DNA of 12,384 nucleotides from an uncultured Eubacteriales bacterium (GCA_905201285.1 CAJKNM010000046.1:1-12384), one strand, 5' to 3'; positions 6,120 through 12,319 are shown, counted from the first letter of the stretch. The notes: generated from the letters alone by a model not told the origin. Numbers and translations are program-made.

Positions 6120-6497
6120 ATGATTATAAAGGAATCGGCTGAGAATTATCTTGAAGCAATTCTTATGATTAAACAAAAAAAGGGCTATGTCAGAAGCATT
6201 GACATTGCTAATCTTTTGAATTTTACTAAGCCGAGCGTTTCAGTGGCGATGAAGTCCTTCCGTGAGGAAAAGTATATTACCGTTGACGGCGATGGAAATA
6301 TTAACCTTACTGATAAGGGAATGGAGATTGCAGCAAAGGTTTATGAACGTCACGAGATAATTGCTATGGCGCTTATGGCTCTTGGCGTTGAAGAAAATAT
6401 TGCGTATGAAGATAGTTGTAAGATTGAACATGATATAAGTGATCAGACATTTTTGAAGATTAAGCAACACCTAAAGAAGCACAATATTTTAAAATAA
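6120..6497 (+). CDS. DtxR/MntR-family metal-dependent transcriptional regulator
   Basis: 125-residue DNA-binding regulator. Residues 1-60 are a winged helix-turn-helix (RSIDIANLLNFTKPSVSVAMKSF...) and 61-125 the metal-binding dimerisation domain; there is no SH3-like third domain, so it is built like MntR. Aligned to B. subtilis MntR, ligands D8, E11, H77, E99, E102 and H103 correspond to N9, E12, H78, C100, E103 and H104. The Cys at the E99 position is as in DtxR/IdeR (C102), which points toward Fe(II) rather than Mn(II); Asn at the first position is unusual. GGAGG (6108-6112) suits the second of two adjacent ATGs (6117, 6120). By position and by the palindromes before feoA, it is the likely iron-responsive repressor of the feo operon (inference). 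Confidence 0.93.
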   Translation: MIIKESAENYLEAILMIKQKKGYVRSIDIANLLNFTKPSVSVAMKSFREEKYITVDGDGNINLTDKGMEIAAKVYERHEIIAMALMALGVEENIAYEDSCKIEHDISDQTFLKIKQHLKKHNILK

Positions 6498-6509
6498 AAG
6501 GCTGTGATT

Positions 6510-6538
6510 AGCCAACACTGGATAAGGAAGTATTGGCT
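6510..6538 (+). other. Imperfect hairpin downstream of the DtxR-family gene
   Basis: AGCCAA-C-ACT (6510-6519) pairs with AGT-A-TTGGCT (6529-6538) with one mismatch. GGCT (6500-6503) upstream can pair with the same AGCC (6510-6513), so two folds compete. No U tract follows. It lies in the transcript before the strong terminator at 6570. Confidence 0.4.
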
Positions 6539-6569
6539 TTGAGGCCGTATTTTAAGTTTATACTTTGCC

Positions 6570-6610
6570 AAGAAACCGCTGTATACGTCAGTATTACGGC
6601 GGTTTCTTTT
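6570..6610 (+). terminator. Rho-independent terminator of the DtxR-family gene
   Basis: AAGAAACCGC (6570-6579) pairs perfectly with GCGGTTTCTT (6599-6608), and the stem extends inward through TGTA/TACG with one G-U pair. TTTTCTTG follows the 3' arm. It isolates the regulator from the deacetylase gene. Confidence 0.87.
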
Positions 6611-6693
6611 CTTGTCTGAATTCTTAAACTTAGATTTTTGGAATTTACGTAAACAATTCTCCTCTTTTTAGCTTTTTGATAAAAATAAGGTCT

Positions 6694-6719
6694 TATGCTG
6701 ATGAACTTCCGCATATAAT
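6694..6719 (+). promoter_or_regulatory. Possible sporulation-type (sigma-E/sigma-G) promoter of the PdaB-like gene
   Basis: CATATAAT (6712-6719) resembles the -10 of sigma-E/sigma-G promoters, with TATG 14 nt upstream at the -35. No sigma-A -35 lies 16-18 nt before the embedded TATAAT. B. subtilis pdaB is expressed during sporulation, which agrees. The match is by eye and the -35 is loose. Confidence 0.4.
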
Positions 6720-6753
6720 TTAGTAAAAAAGCGAAAGGAGAATCAAAACATAG

Positions 6754-7515
6754 ATGAAAATTTGGGTGCTGAACAAAAAGAGCGGAATATTAATTCTGAC
6801 ATTGATTGTGATGGTTGCGGCAGCTTTGCTCGTTGGCAAAAACTCATCTGTTGCAGTCAGCGGAAAGCAGCGCGAGCTTCCCATTTACTGTGTAGATAAA
6901 GGAGACGAGAAGGTACTTTCGATAAGCTTTGATGCAGCATGGGGAAATGAGGACACACCACAGCTTATAGAGATTTTAGCAAAATACGATGTAAAAGCCA
7001 CGTTTTTTGTTGTTGGAGATTGGGTCGATAAATATCCGGAATCGGTAAAACAGCTTTCGGATGCAGGGCATGAGGTAATGAACCATTCTAATAAGCATCC
7101 GCATATGCCGGAGCTTTCTCACGAGAAGATGATGGCCGAAATAAATGATTGCAGCAATAAGATTGAAGCAATCACGGGTGTGAAGCCCATCCTTTTCAGA
7201 GCGCCTTATGGGGACTATAATGACGAAACGATAAGAACAATCAGAGAATGCGGCTGTTATCCGATTCAATGGGATGTTGACAGTATCGACTGGAAAGACT
7301 TAGAGGCGGATCAGATAACGAAACGGGTTATGGATAAGGTAAAGCCCGGAAGTATAGTACTTTTTCATAATGCGGCTAAGCATACACCCGAGGCGCTTCC
7401 CGGGATTCTAGAAAAGCTGAAGGCGGAGGGATATAGCATAGTCCCGATTTCACAGCTTATTTATGCTGATAATTATACGATAGATAATGCAGGTATGCAG
7501 CATAAAAATAACTGA
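6754..7515 (+). CDS. PdaB-like polysaccharide deacetylase family sporulation protein
   Basis: 253-residue CE4 (NodB-homology) protein with an N-terminal membrane anchor or uncleaved signal (about 11-28) and an extracytoplasmic catalytic domain. The N-terminal WVLNKK and the domain layout match the PdaB (YbaN) group, which in Bacillus is needed for spore stability. CE4 motifs: ISFDAAWG (57-64), HSNKH (111-115, both metal His present), RAPYGDYN (149-156), WDVDSIDW (173-180) and LFHN (203-206). The usual TFDDG motif has D60 (catalytic base position) but Ala61 in place of the metal-binding Asp; PdaB proteins have FD-x-SWG here, so this is a family trait and activity may be reduced or different. 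AAAGGAG (6734-6740) is 13 nt before the ATG. Confidence 0.88.
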   Translation: MKIWVLNKKSGILILTLIVMVAAALLVGKNSSVAVSGKQRELPIYCVDKGDEKVLSISFDAAWGNEDTPQLIEILAKYDVKATFFVVGDWVDKYPESVKQLSDAGHEVMNHSNKHPHMPELSHEKMMAEINDCSNKIEAITGVKPILFRAPYGDYNDETIRTIRECGCYPIQWDVDSIDWKDLEADQITKRVMDKVKPGSIVLFHNAAKHTPEALPGILEKLKAEGYSIVPISQLIYADNYTIDNAGMQHKNN

Positions 7516-7592
7516 ATCTGAAAAACTATGTCAAACAAACCCTGTTCAAGGGACTTTATGAAATTCTTTATAAAAATTGCAAGAGTATCAAG

Positions 7593-7623
7593 CGCCCTGC
7601 GCCGGAATTGTCCGGGCAGGGCG
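7593..7623 (+). terminator. G+C-rich hairpin after the PdaB-like gene
   Basis: CGCCCTGC (7593-7600) pairs with GCAGGGCG (7616-7623), and after a one-base bulge CCGG pairs with CCGG (7602-7605 with 7612-7615). The tail TTCACTATAAAAAAC is not a U run, so termination would be inefficient or of another type, but its place between two separately promoted genes suits a terminator. The rest of 7516-7703 holds only the promoter of the next gene. Confidence 0.55.
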
Positions 7624-7658
7624 TTCACTATAAAAAACTTTATTTTTAAGAACAACTG

Positions 7659-7667
7659 TGATATAAT
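7659..7667 (+). promoter_or_regulatory. Extended -10 promoter of the dTDP-glucose dehydratase gene
   Basis: TGATATAAT (7659-7667): a perfect TATAAT with the TG extension. Only a poor -35 (TTTATT, 7639-7644) lies 17 nt upstream, so the extended -10 would carry recognition. Start near 7674. Confidence 0.65.
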
Positions 7668-7703
7668 AATTAAAAAATCTGTAATATAGGGGATGTAATA
7701 AAT

Positions 7704-8663
7704 ATGAAAATTTTGGTTACCGGCGGTGCAGGGTTTATAGGCACAAACTTTATCGGATATGTCATCAAGAATCATCCTGATGATGAAATTATCTGTATGG
7801 ACAAGCTAACCTATGCCGGAAGGCGGGAGAATCTCGTTTCGTTTGAAAATATACCTAATTTTAAATTTATTCAGGCCGACATATGCGATTCATCGAAAGT
7901 CGATAAAATCTTTTATGAGTATTCACCCGATTGTGTTGTCAACTTTGCCGCTGAAAGTCATGTTGACCGTTCGCTTAAAAACCCCACTGTTTTTTTAGAA
8001 ACAAATGTTATAGGAACTCAAATCTTGCTTGATGCGGTGAATAGGTATAACATCCCGAGGTTCCACCAGGTTTCGACAGACGAGGTATACGGCGATCTGC
8101 CGCTTAACCGCCCCGACCTAAAATTCACTGAAAAGTCATCCCTAAAACCGTCAAGTCCGTATTCAGCTTCAAAGGCATCGGCAGATTTGCTTGCTCTGGC
8201 ATATTACAGAAGCTTCGGCACGCCTGTGACAATCTCGCGTTGTTCAAATAACTATGGCGCTTTTCAGCATACAGAAAAGCTTATTCCGCATATGATTTCG
8301 CTCGTCCTATGCGATAAACCCCTTCCCGTTTACGGCGATGGCCTGAATGTTCGTGACTGGATTCATACAAGCGACCATTGCCGTGCGATTGATATAATTA
8401 TAAGAAAGGGAAGAGTGGGCGAGGTATACAATGTCGGCGGCGGAAACGACCTTTCAAATATATATATTGTGCGCGAGATTTTAAAACGTCTTAATAAACC
8501 TGAGTCACTTATAAAATACGTTAAAGACCGGCCCGGGCACGACAGGCGCTATGCAATCGATTTTAAGAAAATCCGGGATGAACTCGGGTGGCTGCCGAGA
8601 GTTAATTTCTCTGACGGTTTGTGCCGGACAATAGACTGGTATAAGAAAAATCTACCTTATTAA
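7704..8663 (+). CDS. rfbB: dTDP-glucose 4,6-dehydratase
   Basis: NAD-dependent extended SDR converting dTDP-glucose to dTDP-4-keto-6-deoxyglucose, the second step of dTDP-rhamnose and related deoxysugar synthesis. 319 residues, slightly short for the family. TGGAGFIGTNF (6-16) binds NAD; FAAESHVDRS (81-90) and the catalytic STDEVYG (124-130, D126 and E127) are present, as are Y153 and K157 of YSASK, SNNYG (181-185), and the DGLNVRDWIH nucleotide-sugar segment. After SNNYG the usual P is A (GAFQHTEKLIP). ATG 7704 has AGGGGAT (7688-7694) 9 nt upstream. rmlA, rmlC and rmlD are absent from the neighbourhood and it has its own promoter, so it is an orphan copy or the pathway genes are scattered. 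A related NDP-sugar dehydratase is less likely. Confidence 0.92.
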   Translation: MKILVTGGAGFIGTNFIGYVIKNHPDDEIICMDKLTYAGRRENLVSFENIPNFKFIQADICDSSKVDKIFYEYSPDCVVNFAAESHVDRSLKNPTVFLETNVIGTQILLDAVNRYNIPRFHQVSTDEVYGDLPLNRPDLKFTEKSSLKPSSPYSASKASADLLALAYYRSFGTPVTISRCSNNYGAFQHTEKLIPHMISLVLCDKPLPVYGDGLNVRDWIHTSDHCRAIDIIIRKGRVGEVYNVGGGNDLSNIYIVREILKRLNKPESLIKYVKDRPGHDRRYAIDFKKIRDELGWLPRVNFSDGLCRTIDWYKKNLPY

Positions 8664-8704
8664 ACAAAATAAGCCCTATATTGAACAAAACAAGCCCCAT
8701 TTTA
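8663..8704 (+). repeat. Imperfect 21-bp tandem repeat after rfbB
   Basis: Two units (8663-8683 and 8684-8704), each opening AACAAAA-AAGCCC with single-base differences, follow the rfbB stop directly. Probably a decayed local duplication. No hairpin terminator is seen after rfbB. Confidence 0.5.
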
Positions 8705-8755
8705 TTCTGATAAAATATACATTTTCACAAATATTAAAAAATTAATATGAAAGTA

Positions 8756-8784
8756 TTGACAAAAACGATTAGTTGTGTTAAACT
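8756..8784 (+). promoter_or_regulatory. Promoter of the feo operon
   Basis: TTGACA (8756-8761), a 17-nt spacer and TAAACT (8779-8784). The -35 is consensus. A/T-rich DNA just upstream includes the palindrome ATATTAA-AAAA-TTAATAT (8731-8748), which may act as an UP-type element. Start expected near 8791, so the leader before the first feoA is about 70 nt. Confidence 0.85.
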
Positions 8785-8786
8785 AA
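8769..8786. promoter_or_regulatory. Candidate metalloregulator operator 1, over the feo -10
   Basis: TTAGTT-GTGTTA-AACTAA is a palindrome with 6-bp arms covering the -10 hexamer. Half-sites TTAGTT/AACTAA resemble the TTAGGTTAG/CTAACCTAA halves of DtxR-IdeR boxes. Occupancy would block RNA polymerase. Confidence 0.6.
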
Positions 8787-8795
8787 CTCACGAAA

Positions 8796-8813
8796 GGTTA
8801 GCGAGAGCTAACC
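8796..8813. promoter_or_regulatory. Candidate metalloregulator operator 2, in the feo leader
   Basis: GGTTAGC-GAGA-GCTAACC: 7-bp perfect arms, 27 bp centre to centre from site 1. In RNA it would form a hairpin with a GAGA (GNRA) tetraloop just after the predicted start, so an RNA role is an alternative. Confidence 0.65.
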
Positions 8814-8829
8814 ATATAATTTGCATTAT

Positions 8830-8847
8830 GGTTAGGTGCACCTAACC
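8830..8847. promoter_or_regulatory. Candidate metalloregulator operator 3, before feoA
   Basis: GGTTAGGTGCACCTAACC is an exact 18-bp palindrome, 34 bp centre to centre from site 2 and ending 5 nt before the GGAGG of the first feoA. Its GGTTAG/CTAACC halves equal those of site 2 and the core of DtxR-type boxes. Confidence 0.7.
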
Positions 8848-8862
8848 GGAACGGAGGTTAAA

Positions 8863-9075
8863 ATGATGCCGCTGAGTTTAGCAAGTGTAGGAGAAACAAA
8901 CATCATTAAGAGAATAGGCGGAAAACCTGAGGTTAAGAAGCATCTCGAAAATCTTGGTTTTGTAGTTGGGGGAAATGTGCAGGTTGTAAGTACTCTCGGG
9001 GGAAACGTAATCGTGAATGTCAAAGAGGCGAGAGTTGCAATCAGCGAGGAAATGGCTCAGAAAATTATGATTTAA
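8863..9075 (+). CDS. feoA: FeoA domain protein 1
   Basis: 70-residue cytosolic SH3-fold protein of the ferrous-iron uptake system, thought to bind or modulate FeoB. It begins MMPLSLASVGETNIIKRIGG; LENLGFVVGGNVQVV and GNVIVNVKEARVAI are the conserved FeoA strands, and SEEMAQKIMI ends it. GGAGG (8853-8857) serves either of two adjacent ATGs (8863, 8866). A longer frame from 8836 would run through operator 3 and is rejected. It differs clearly from the second FeoA 17 nt downstream; paired feoA genes before feoB are common in Clostridia. Confidence 0.93.
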   Translation: MMPLSLASVGETNIIKRIGGKPEVKKHLENLGFVVGGNVQVVSTLGGNVIVNVKEARVAISEEMAQKIMI

Positions 9076-9092
9076 TATAAGGAGGAATAACG

Positions 9093-9314
9093 ATGAACAC
9101 ATTAAAAGAGGCAAAAATCGGCGATACCGTTACGGTTGTTAAGCTGCATGGTGAGGGTGCGGTTAAACGCAGGCTTATGGATATGGGCATAACAAAGGGA
9201 ACACAGGTACATATCCGAAAAGTTGCTCCGCTCGGCGACCCGGTTGAGGTTACGGTTCGCGGCTATGAACTTTCGCTTAGAAAAGCGGATGCCGAAATGA
9301 TTGAAGTACAATAA
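9093..9314 (+). CDS. feoA: FeoA domain protein 2
   Basis: 73-residue FeoA of the more classical type: LKEAKIGDTVTVVKLHGEGAVKRRLMDMGITKGTQVHI, then the APLGDPVEVTVRGYELSLRKADAEMIEV signature that characterises FeoA. Expected to bind the cytosolic side of FeoB. AAGGAGG (9079-9085) is 7 nt before the ATG. Its last codons and stop lie in the first unit of an 18-bp tandem duplication. It sits between feoA-1 and feoB in one operon. Confidence 0.96.
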   Translation: MNTLKEAKIGDTVTVVKLHGEGAVKRRLMDMGITKGTQVHIRKVAPLGDPVEVTVRGYELSLRKADAEMIEVQ

Positions 9315-9337
9315 TTTAGTGAAGTACAGTAATTTAG
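9302..9337 (+). repeat. 18-bp tandem duplication at the feoA-2 stop
   Basis: TGAAGTACAATAATTTAG (9302-9319) is repeated at 9320-9337 with a single A-to-G change. The first unit holds the last codons and stop of feoA-2; the second lengthens the feoA-feoB gap to 59 nt. It looks like a recent slippage duplication. Confidence 0.85.
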
Positions 9338-9373
9338 TAAAAAATAATCAATCAGAAAGAGAGGAAAAGTTAT

Positions 9374-11878
9374 ATGAATATCAGAATTGCCCTTGCAGGT
9401 AATCCTAACTGCGGTAAGACCACACTGTTCAACGCTTTGACAGGTTCAAACCAGTTTGTAGGTAACTGGCCGGGCGTAACGGTTGAGAAAAAGGAAGGTA
9501 AGCTTAAAAAGCATGACGGAGTTATAGTGACTGACCTTCCGGGTATTTACTCGTTGTCACCGTATACTTTAGAGGAGGTTGTTGCAAGAAATTATCTTAT
9601 TGACGAGCGCCCTGACGCAATACTCAATATCATAGACGGTACCAACCTTGAAAGAAACCTTTATCTTACTACACAGCTCACCGAGCTTGGCATTCCGGTT
9701 GTTATAGCAATAAATATGATGGATGTTGTCAGAAAGAACGGCGATAAGATTAACATTGCCGAGCTTTCGCGGGAGCTGGGATGTAAGGTTGTTGAAATTT
9801 CGGCTCTTAAAGGCGACGGAGTAATGACGGCAGCGGAAGAGGCAATTAAGGCGGCTGAGCACGGAAAAACGATTCCGATGCACACATTCAGCGGAGTTGT
9901 CGAGCACGCAATCGCACACATTGAAGAAGCTGTTCTTCATCAGATGCCCGAGGATGAGCAGAGATGGTATGCCATCAAGATATTTGAACGCGATGCAAAG
10001 GTTCTCGAAAGACTCAATATCAAGCCTGAGGTTTTAAAGCATATTGAATCAGATATTCAGGCGGCAGAGGAAGAGCTTGATGATGATGCCGAAAGTATCA
10101 TAACGAATGAGAGATATGTTTATATAGCACAGCTCATAAAAGGCTGTTATAAGAAGAAAAATGCCGGAAAGCTTTCGACCTCGGATAAGATTGACCGTGT
10201 TGTTACAAACCGTTGGCTCGGACTTCCGATTTTCGCTGTTGTTATGTTCTTGGTTTACTATATTGCGATGGTAGGTGTCGGTTCGGCCGCTACTGATTGG
10301 GCAAACGACGGATTATTCGGCGATGGCTGGCATCTCTTCGGTATAGGTTCTTCGGCTTATGAAGAAGTTTCTGACGAGTATACCGATGCAGCGAATATTG
10401 TAAACGGCTATATTGAATATGCGTCTGAAGAAGGCGTTGACACAGAAGATGTTGAAGCGGCACTTGATACCGAATCAGAAGATTTTGATGCAGACGCGGC
10501 AAAAGAGGCTTTGAACAAGTTTGCTCAAGACGCGAAGGACATTAAAGAGGCTACCTATACGGTGGTGGATGAAGAAACAATGGCCGACGAAGAAGAAACG
10601 GCCAGCTATGATGACCTCTTAAGCGCAATCGATGTTTATGACAAGTATGACTGTGAAGAACCCGACCCCGCTGATTATGGTATTTGGGTTCCCGGTATTC
10701 CGGTTCTTATCGGCGATGCTCTTGAAAAGGCAAACTGTGCTGAATGGCTTTCCGGTCTTATCCTCGACGGTATCGTTGCCGGTGTCGGTGCGGTTCTTGG
10801 CTTTGTTCCTCAGATGCTTGTTCTGTTCCTCCTTCTTGCCTTCCTTGAGGCTTGCGGATATATGTCAAGAATAGCATTCGTCCTCGACAGAGTATTCAGA
10901 AAGTTCGGGCTTTCAGGTAAGTCATTTATTCCTATGCTTATCGGTACAGGCTGTGGCGTTCCCGGAGTTATGGCTTCAAGAACGATTGAGAATGACCGTG
11001 ACAGAAAGATGACAATTATGACAACAACCTTTATCCCCTGCGGTGCTAAGGTTCCGTTTATTGCGATGATTGCCGGAGCTATATTCGGCGGCTCGGCTTG
11101 GATTGCTACTTCGGCTTACTTTGTTGGTATGGCGGCAATCATCATCTCGGGTATTATGCTTAAAAAGACAAAGATGTTCGCCGGTGATCCCGCTCCGTTT
11201 GTTATGGAACTTCCCGCATATCATATGCCTACACTCTTAAATGTTCTCAGAAGTATGTGGGAGCGCGGCTGGTCATTCATCAAAAAGGCCGGAACAATCA
11301 TCTTGCTTTCGACCATCGTTGTTTGGTTCACAACATACTTTGGCTTTGTTGACGGAGAGCTTGGTATGCTCACAGAGGATCAGCTCGATATGAGTATCCT
11401 GGCGCGTATCGGTAATGTAATCGCTCCTATATTTGCTCCGCTCGGCTGGGGCAACTGGCAGGCGGCTGTCGCTTCAATCACGGGTCTTGTTGCGAAAGAG
11501 AACATCGTTGGTACAATGGGTATTCTTTACGGCGGAGGCGGTACGGTTTATGCAAACCTCGCTCAGGCGTTCACACCTGTTACCGGATATTCGTTCCTCG
11601 TATTCAACCTTCTTTGTGCACCGTGCTTTGCGGCAATCGGCGCAATCAAGCGTGAGATGAACAACGCAAAGTGGACATGGTTCGCTATCGGTTATCAGTG
11701 CATATTCGCTTATGTTATCGCTTTGATTGTTAATCAGATTGGCGGAATCTTTGAGGGTAACGCAAACGTATTCGGCATTATTGCTGCTATTGCACTCATC
11801 GTTGGTATCGTATATATGCTATTTAAGCCGTATAAGGAAGCAAATACACTTAAAACAAATGTAAAAGTAAACGCTTAA
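9374..11878 (+). CDS. feoB: Ferrous iron transport protein B with large acidic insertion
   Basis: 834-residue Fe(II) transporter of the cytoplasmic membrane. N-terminal G domain: G1 GNPNCGKT (9-16), G2 around T36, G3 DLPG (54-57), G4 NMMD (114-117), G5 SAL (143-145), then the helical GDI-like spacer to about 270. The polytopic C-terminal part starts near 282 and has the two Gate regions with the family's Cys: GTGCGVPGVMASRTIE (524-539, Cys527) and FIPCGAKVPF (553-562, Cys556); FNLLCAPC (744-751) is a further Cys motif. Odd: between the first membrane helix (about 283-300) and the next (about 460) lies an insertion, about 327-435, with some 38 Asp/Glu and only 5 Lys. The same loop is usually a few tens of residues. 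It should face outside. GAGG (9361-9364) precedes the ATG by 9 nt. Confidence 0.97.
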   Translation: MNIRIALAGNPNCGKTTLFNALTGSNQFVGNWPGVTVEKKEGKLKKHDGVIVTDLPGIYSLSPYTLEEVVARNYLIDERPDAILNIIDGTNLERNLYLTTQLTELGIPVVIAINMMDVVRKNGDKINIAELSRELGCKVVEISALKGDGVMTAAEEAIKAAEHGKTIPMHTFSGVVEHAIAHIEEAVLHQMPEDEQRWYAIKIFERDAKVLERLNIKPEVLKHIESDIQAAEEELDDDAESIITNERYVYIAQLIKGCYKKKNAGKLSTSDKIDRVVTNRWLGLPIFAVVMFLVYYIAMVGVGSAATDWANDGLFGDGWHLFGIGSSAYEEVSDEYTDAANIVNGYIEYASEEGVDTEDVEAALDTESEDFDADAAKEALNKFAQDAKDIKEATYTVVDEETMADEEETASYDDLLSAIDVYDKYDCEEPDPADYGIWVPGIPVLIGDALEKANCAEWLSGLILDGIVAGVGAVLGFVPQMLVLFLLLAFLEACGYMSRIAFVLDRVFRKFGLSGKSFIPMLIGTGCGVPGVMASRTIENDRDRKMTIMTTTFIPCGAKVPFIAMIAGAIFGGSAWIATSAYFVGMAAIIISGIMLKKTKMFAGDPAPFVMELPAYHMPTLLNVLRSMWERGWSFIKKAGTIILLSTIVVWFTTYFGFVDGELGMLTEDQLDMSILARIGNVIAPIFAPLGWGNWQAAVASITGLVAKENIVGTMGILYGGGGTVYANLAQAFTPVTGYSFLVFNLLCAPCFAAIGAIKREMNNAKWTWFAIGYQCIFAYVIALIVNQIGGIFEGNANVFGIIAAIALIVGIVYMLFKPYKEANTLKTNVKVNA

Positions 11879-11912
11879 ACTAATTTGAAAAAACTGTTAG
11901 GAGGATTGACGT

Positions 11913-12092
11913 ATGACTTGGTTTATGAATAATTTGGGAACAATTATAACATTTCTTATCCTTGCGGCGGTTGTTGTACTTATAATTCGCCGTATGAAAA
12001 AAGACAAAGCTGAGGGGAAGTCCTCCTGCGGAGCCGGGTGCAAGTGCTGCTCGCTTCATGGAAAATGCGGCGGATGCGGAGGTAAACAATAA
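11913..12092 (+). CDS. FeoB-associated Cys-rich membrane protein
   Basis: 59-residue microprotein, directly after feoB (34-nt gap) with GGAGG about 8 nt before the ATG. Residues 4-26 form one membrane helix (NNLGTIITFLILAAVVVLIIRR) followed by positive residues, so the C-terminal tail is probably cytosolic. The tail holds six cysteines (39, 43, 45, 46, 52, 55) among Gly and Lys, in CGAGCKCCSLHGKCGGCGG. Size, place and composition match the FeoB-associated Cys-rich membrane protein family found after feoB in many Firmicutes, proposed to bind iron or act in the role of FeoC; its function is not established. Confidence 0.92.
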   Translation: MTWFMNNLGTIITFLILAAVVVLIIRRMKKDKAEGKSSCGAGCKCCSLHGKCGGCGGKQ

Positions 12093-12217
12093 TGATGACA
12101 GAAGGCTTACAATCGTATCTGTTCGGAATTTTAGCTGCGGCACTCTGCATAGGCGTTATTGCTCTCACTTCATATATAAAAAAGAAGTGCAGGGACGCAA
12201 TGAATAAGAAAAAATAA
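12092..12217 (+). CDS. Putative 41-aa single-helix membrane microprotein
   Basis: The start ATG overlaps the stop of the Cys-rich protein gene (TAATG), with a GGAGG inside that gene (12078-12082) 9 nt upstream; a second ATG follows at once. Such overlap implies translational coupling. The product starts MMTEGLQSYLFGIL and has one membrane helix (about 7-28, AAALCIGVIALTSYI) and a strongly basic tail ending in MNKKK. Cys19 lies in the helix and Cys33 just after it. I do not recognise the family. Membership in the feo operon and the similar layout (short N-terminus, one helix, basic Cys-bearing tail) suggest a second small FeoB partner; this is inference. Too short for firm proof by coding signal alone. 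Confidence 0.6.
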   Translation: MMTEGLQSYLFGILAAALCIGVIALTSYIKKKCRDAMNKKK

Positions 12218-12224
12218 TTAAACA

Positions 12225-12319
12225 GTCCGCCCAGCAGAAAATTGCTGTGCGGACAAAATACTATCCCCGTCATAGGTCCGCAAGGGCGGGTATGTACATA
12301 AAATTCTGTTGCGGACAGA
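12225..12319 (+). other. Competing hairpins between the feo microproteins and the next gene
   Basis: Hairpin 1: GTCCGC-C-CAGCA (12225-12236) with TGCTG-T-GCGGAC (12243-12254). Hairpin 2: GTCCGCAA (12276-12283) with TTGCGGAC (12309-12316), 8 bp perfect. The GCGGAC of hairpin 1 could instead pair with the GTCCGC of hairpin 2, and TCTGT/ACAGA (12305-12309 with 12315-12319) forms a local stem just before the next ribosome site (about 12322). No U run marks a terminator. It could be a stabiliser, a partial terminator or a translation switch. Confidence 0.5.

Noticed and set aside
8836..8862. Nine-codon upstream extension of feoA-1
   Set aside because: It would translate operator 3 and lacks a ribosome site, whereas GGAGG stands right before 8863/8866.
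9569..9940. Minus-strand open frames opposite the FeoB G domain
   Set aside because: Antisense shadow of feoB codons; low-complexity Cys/Asn/Arg-rich translation and no ribosome site.
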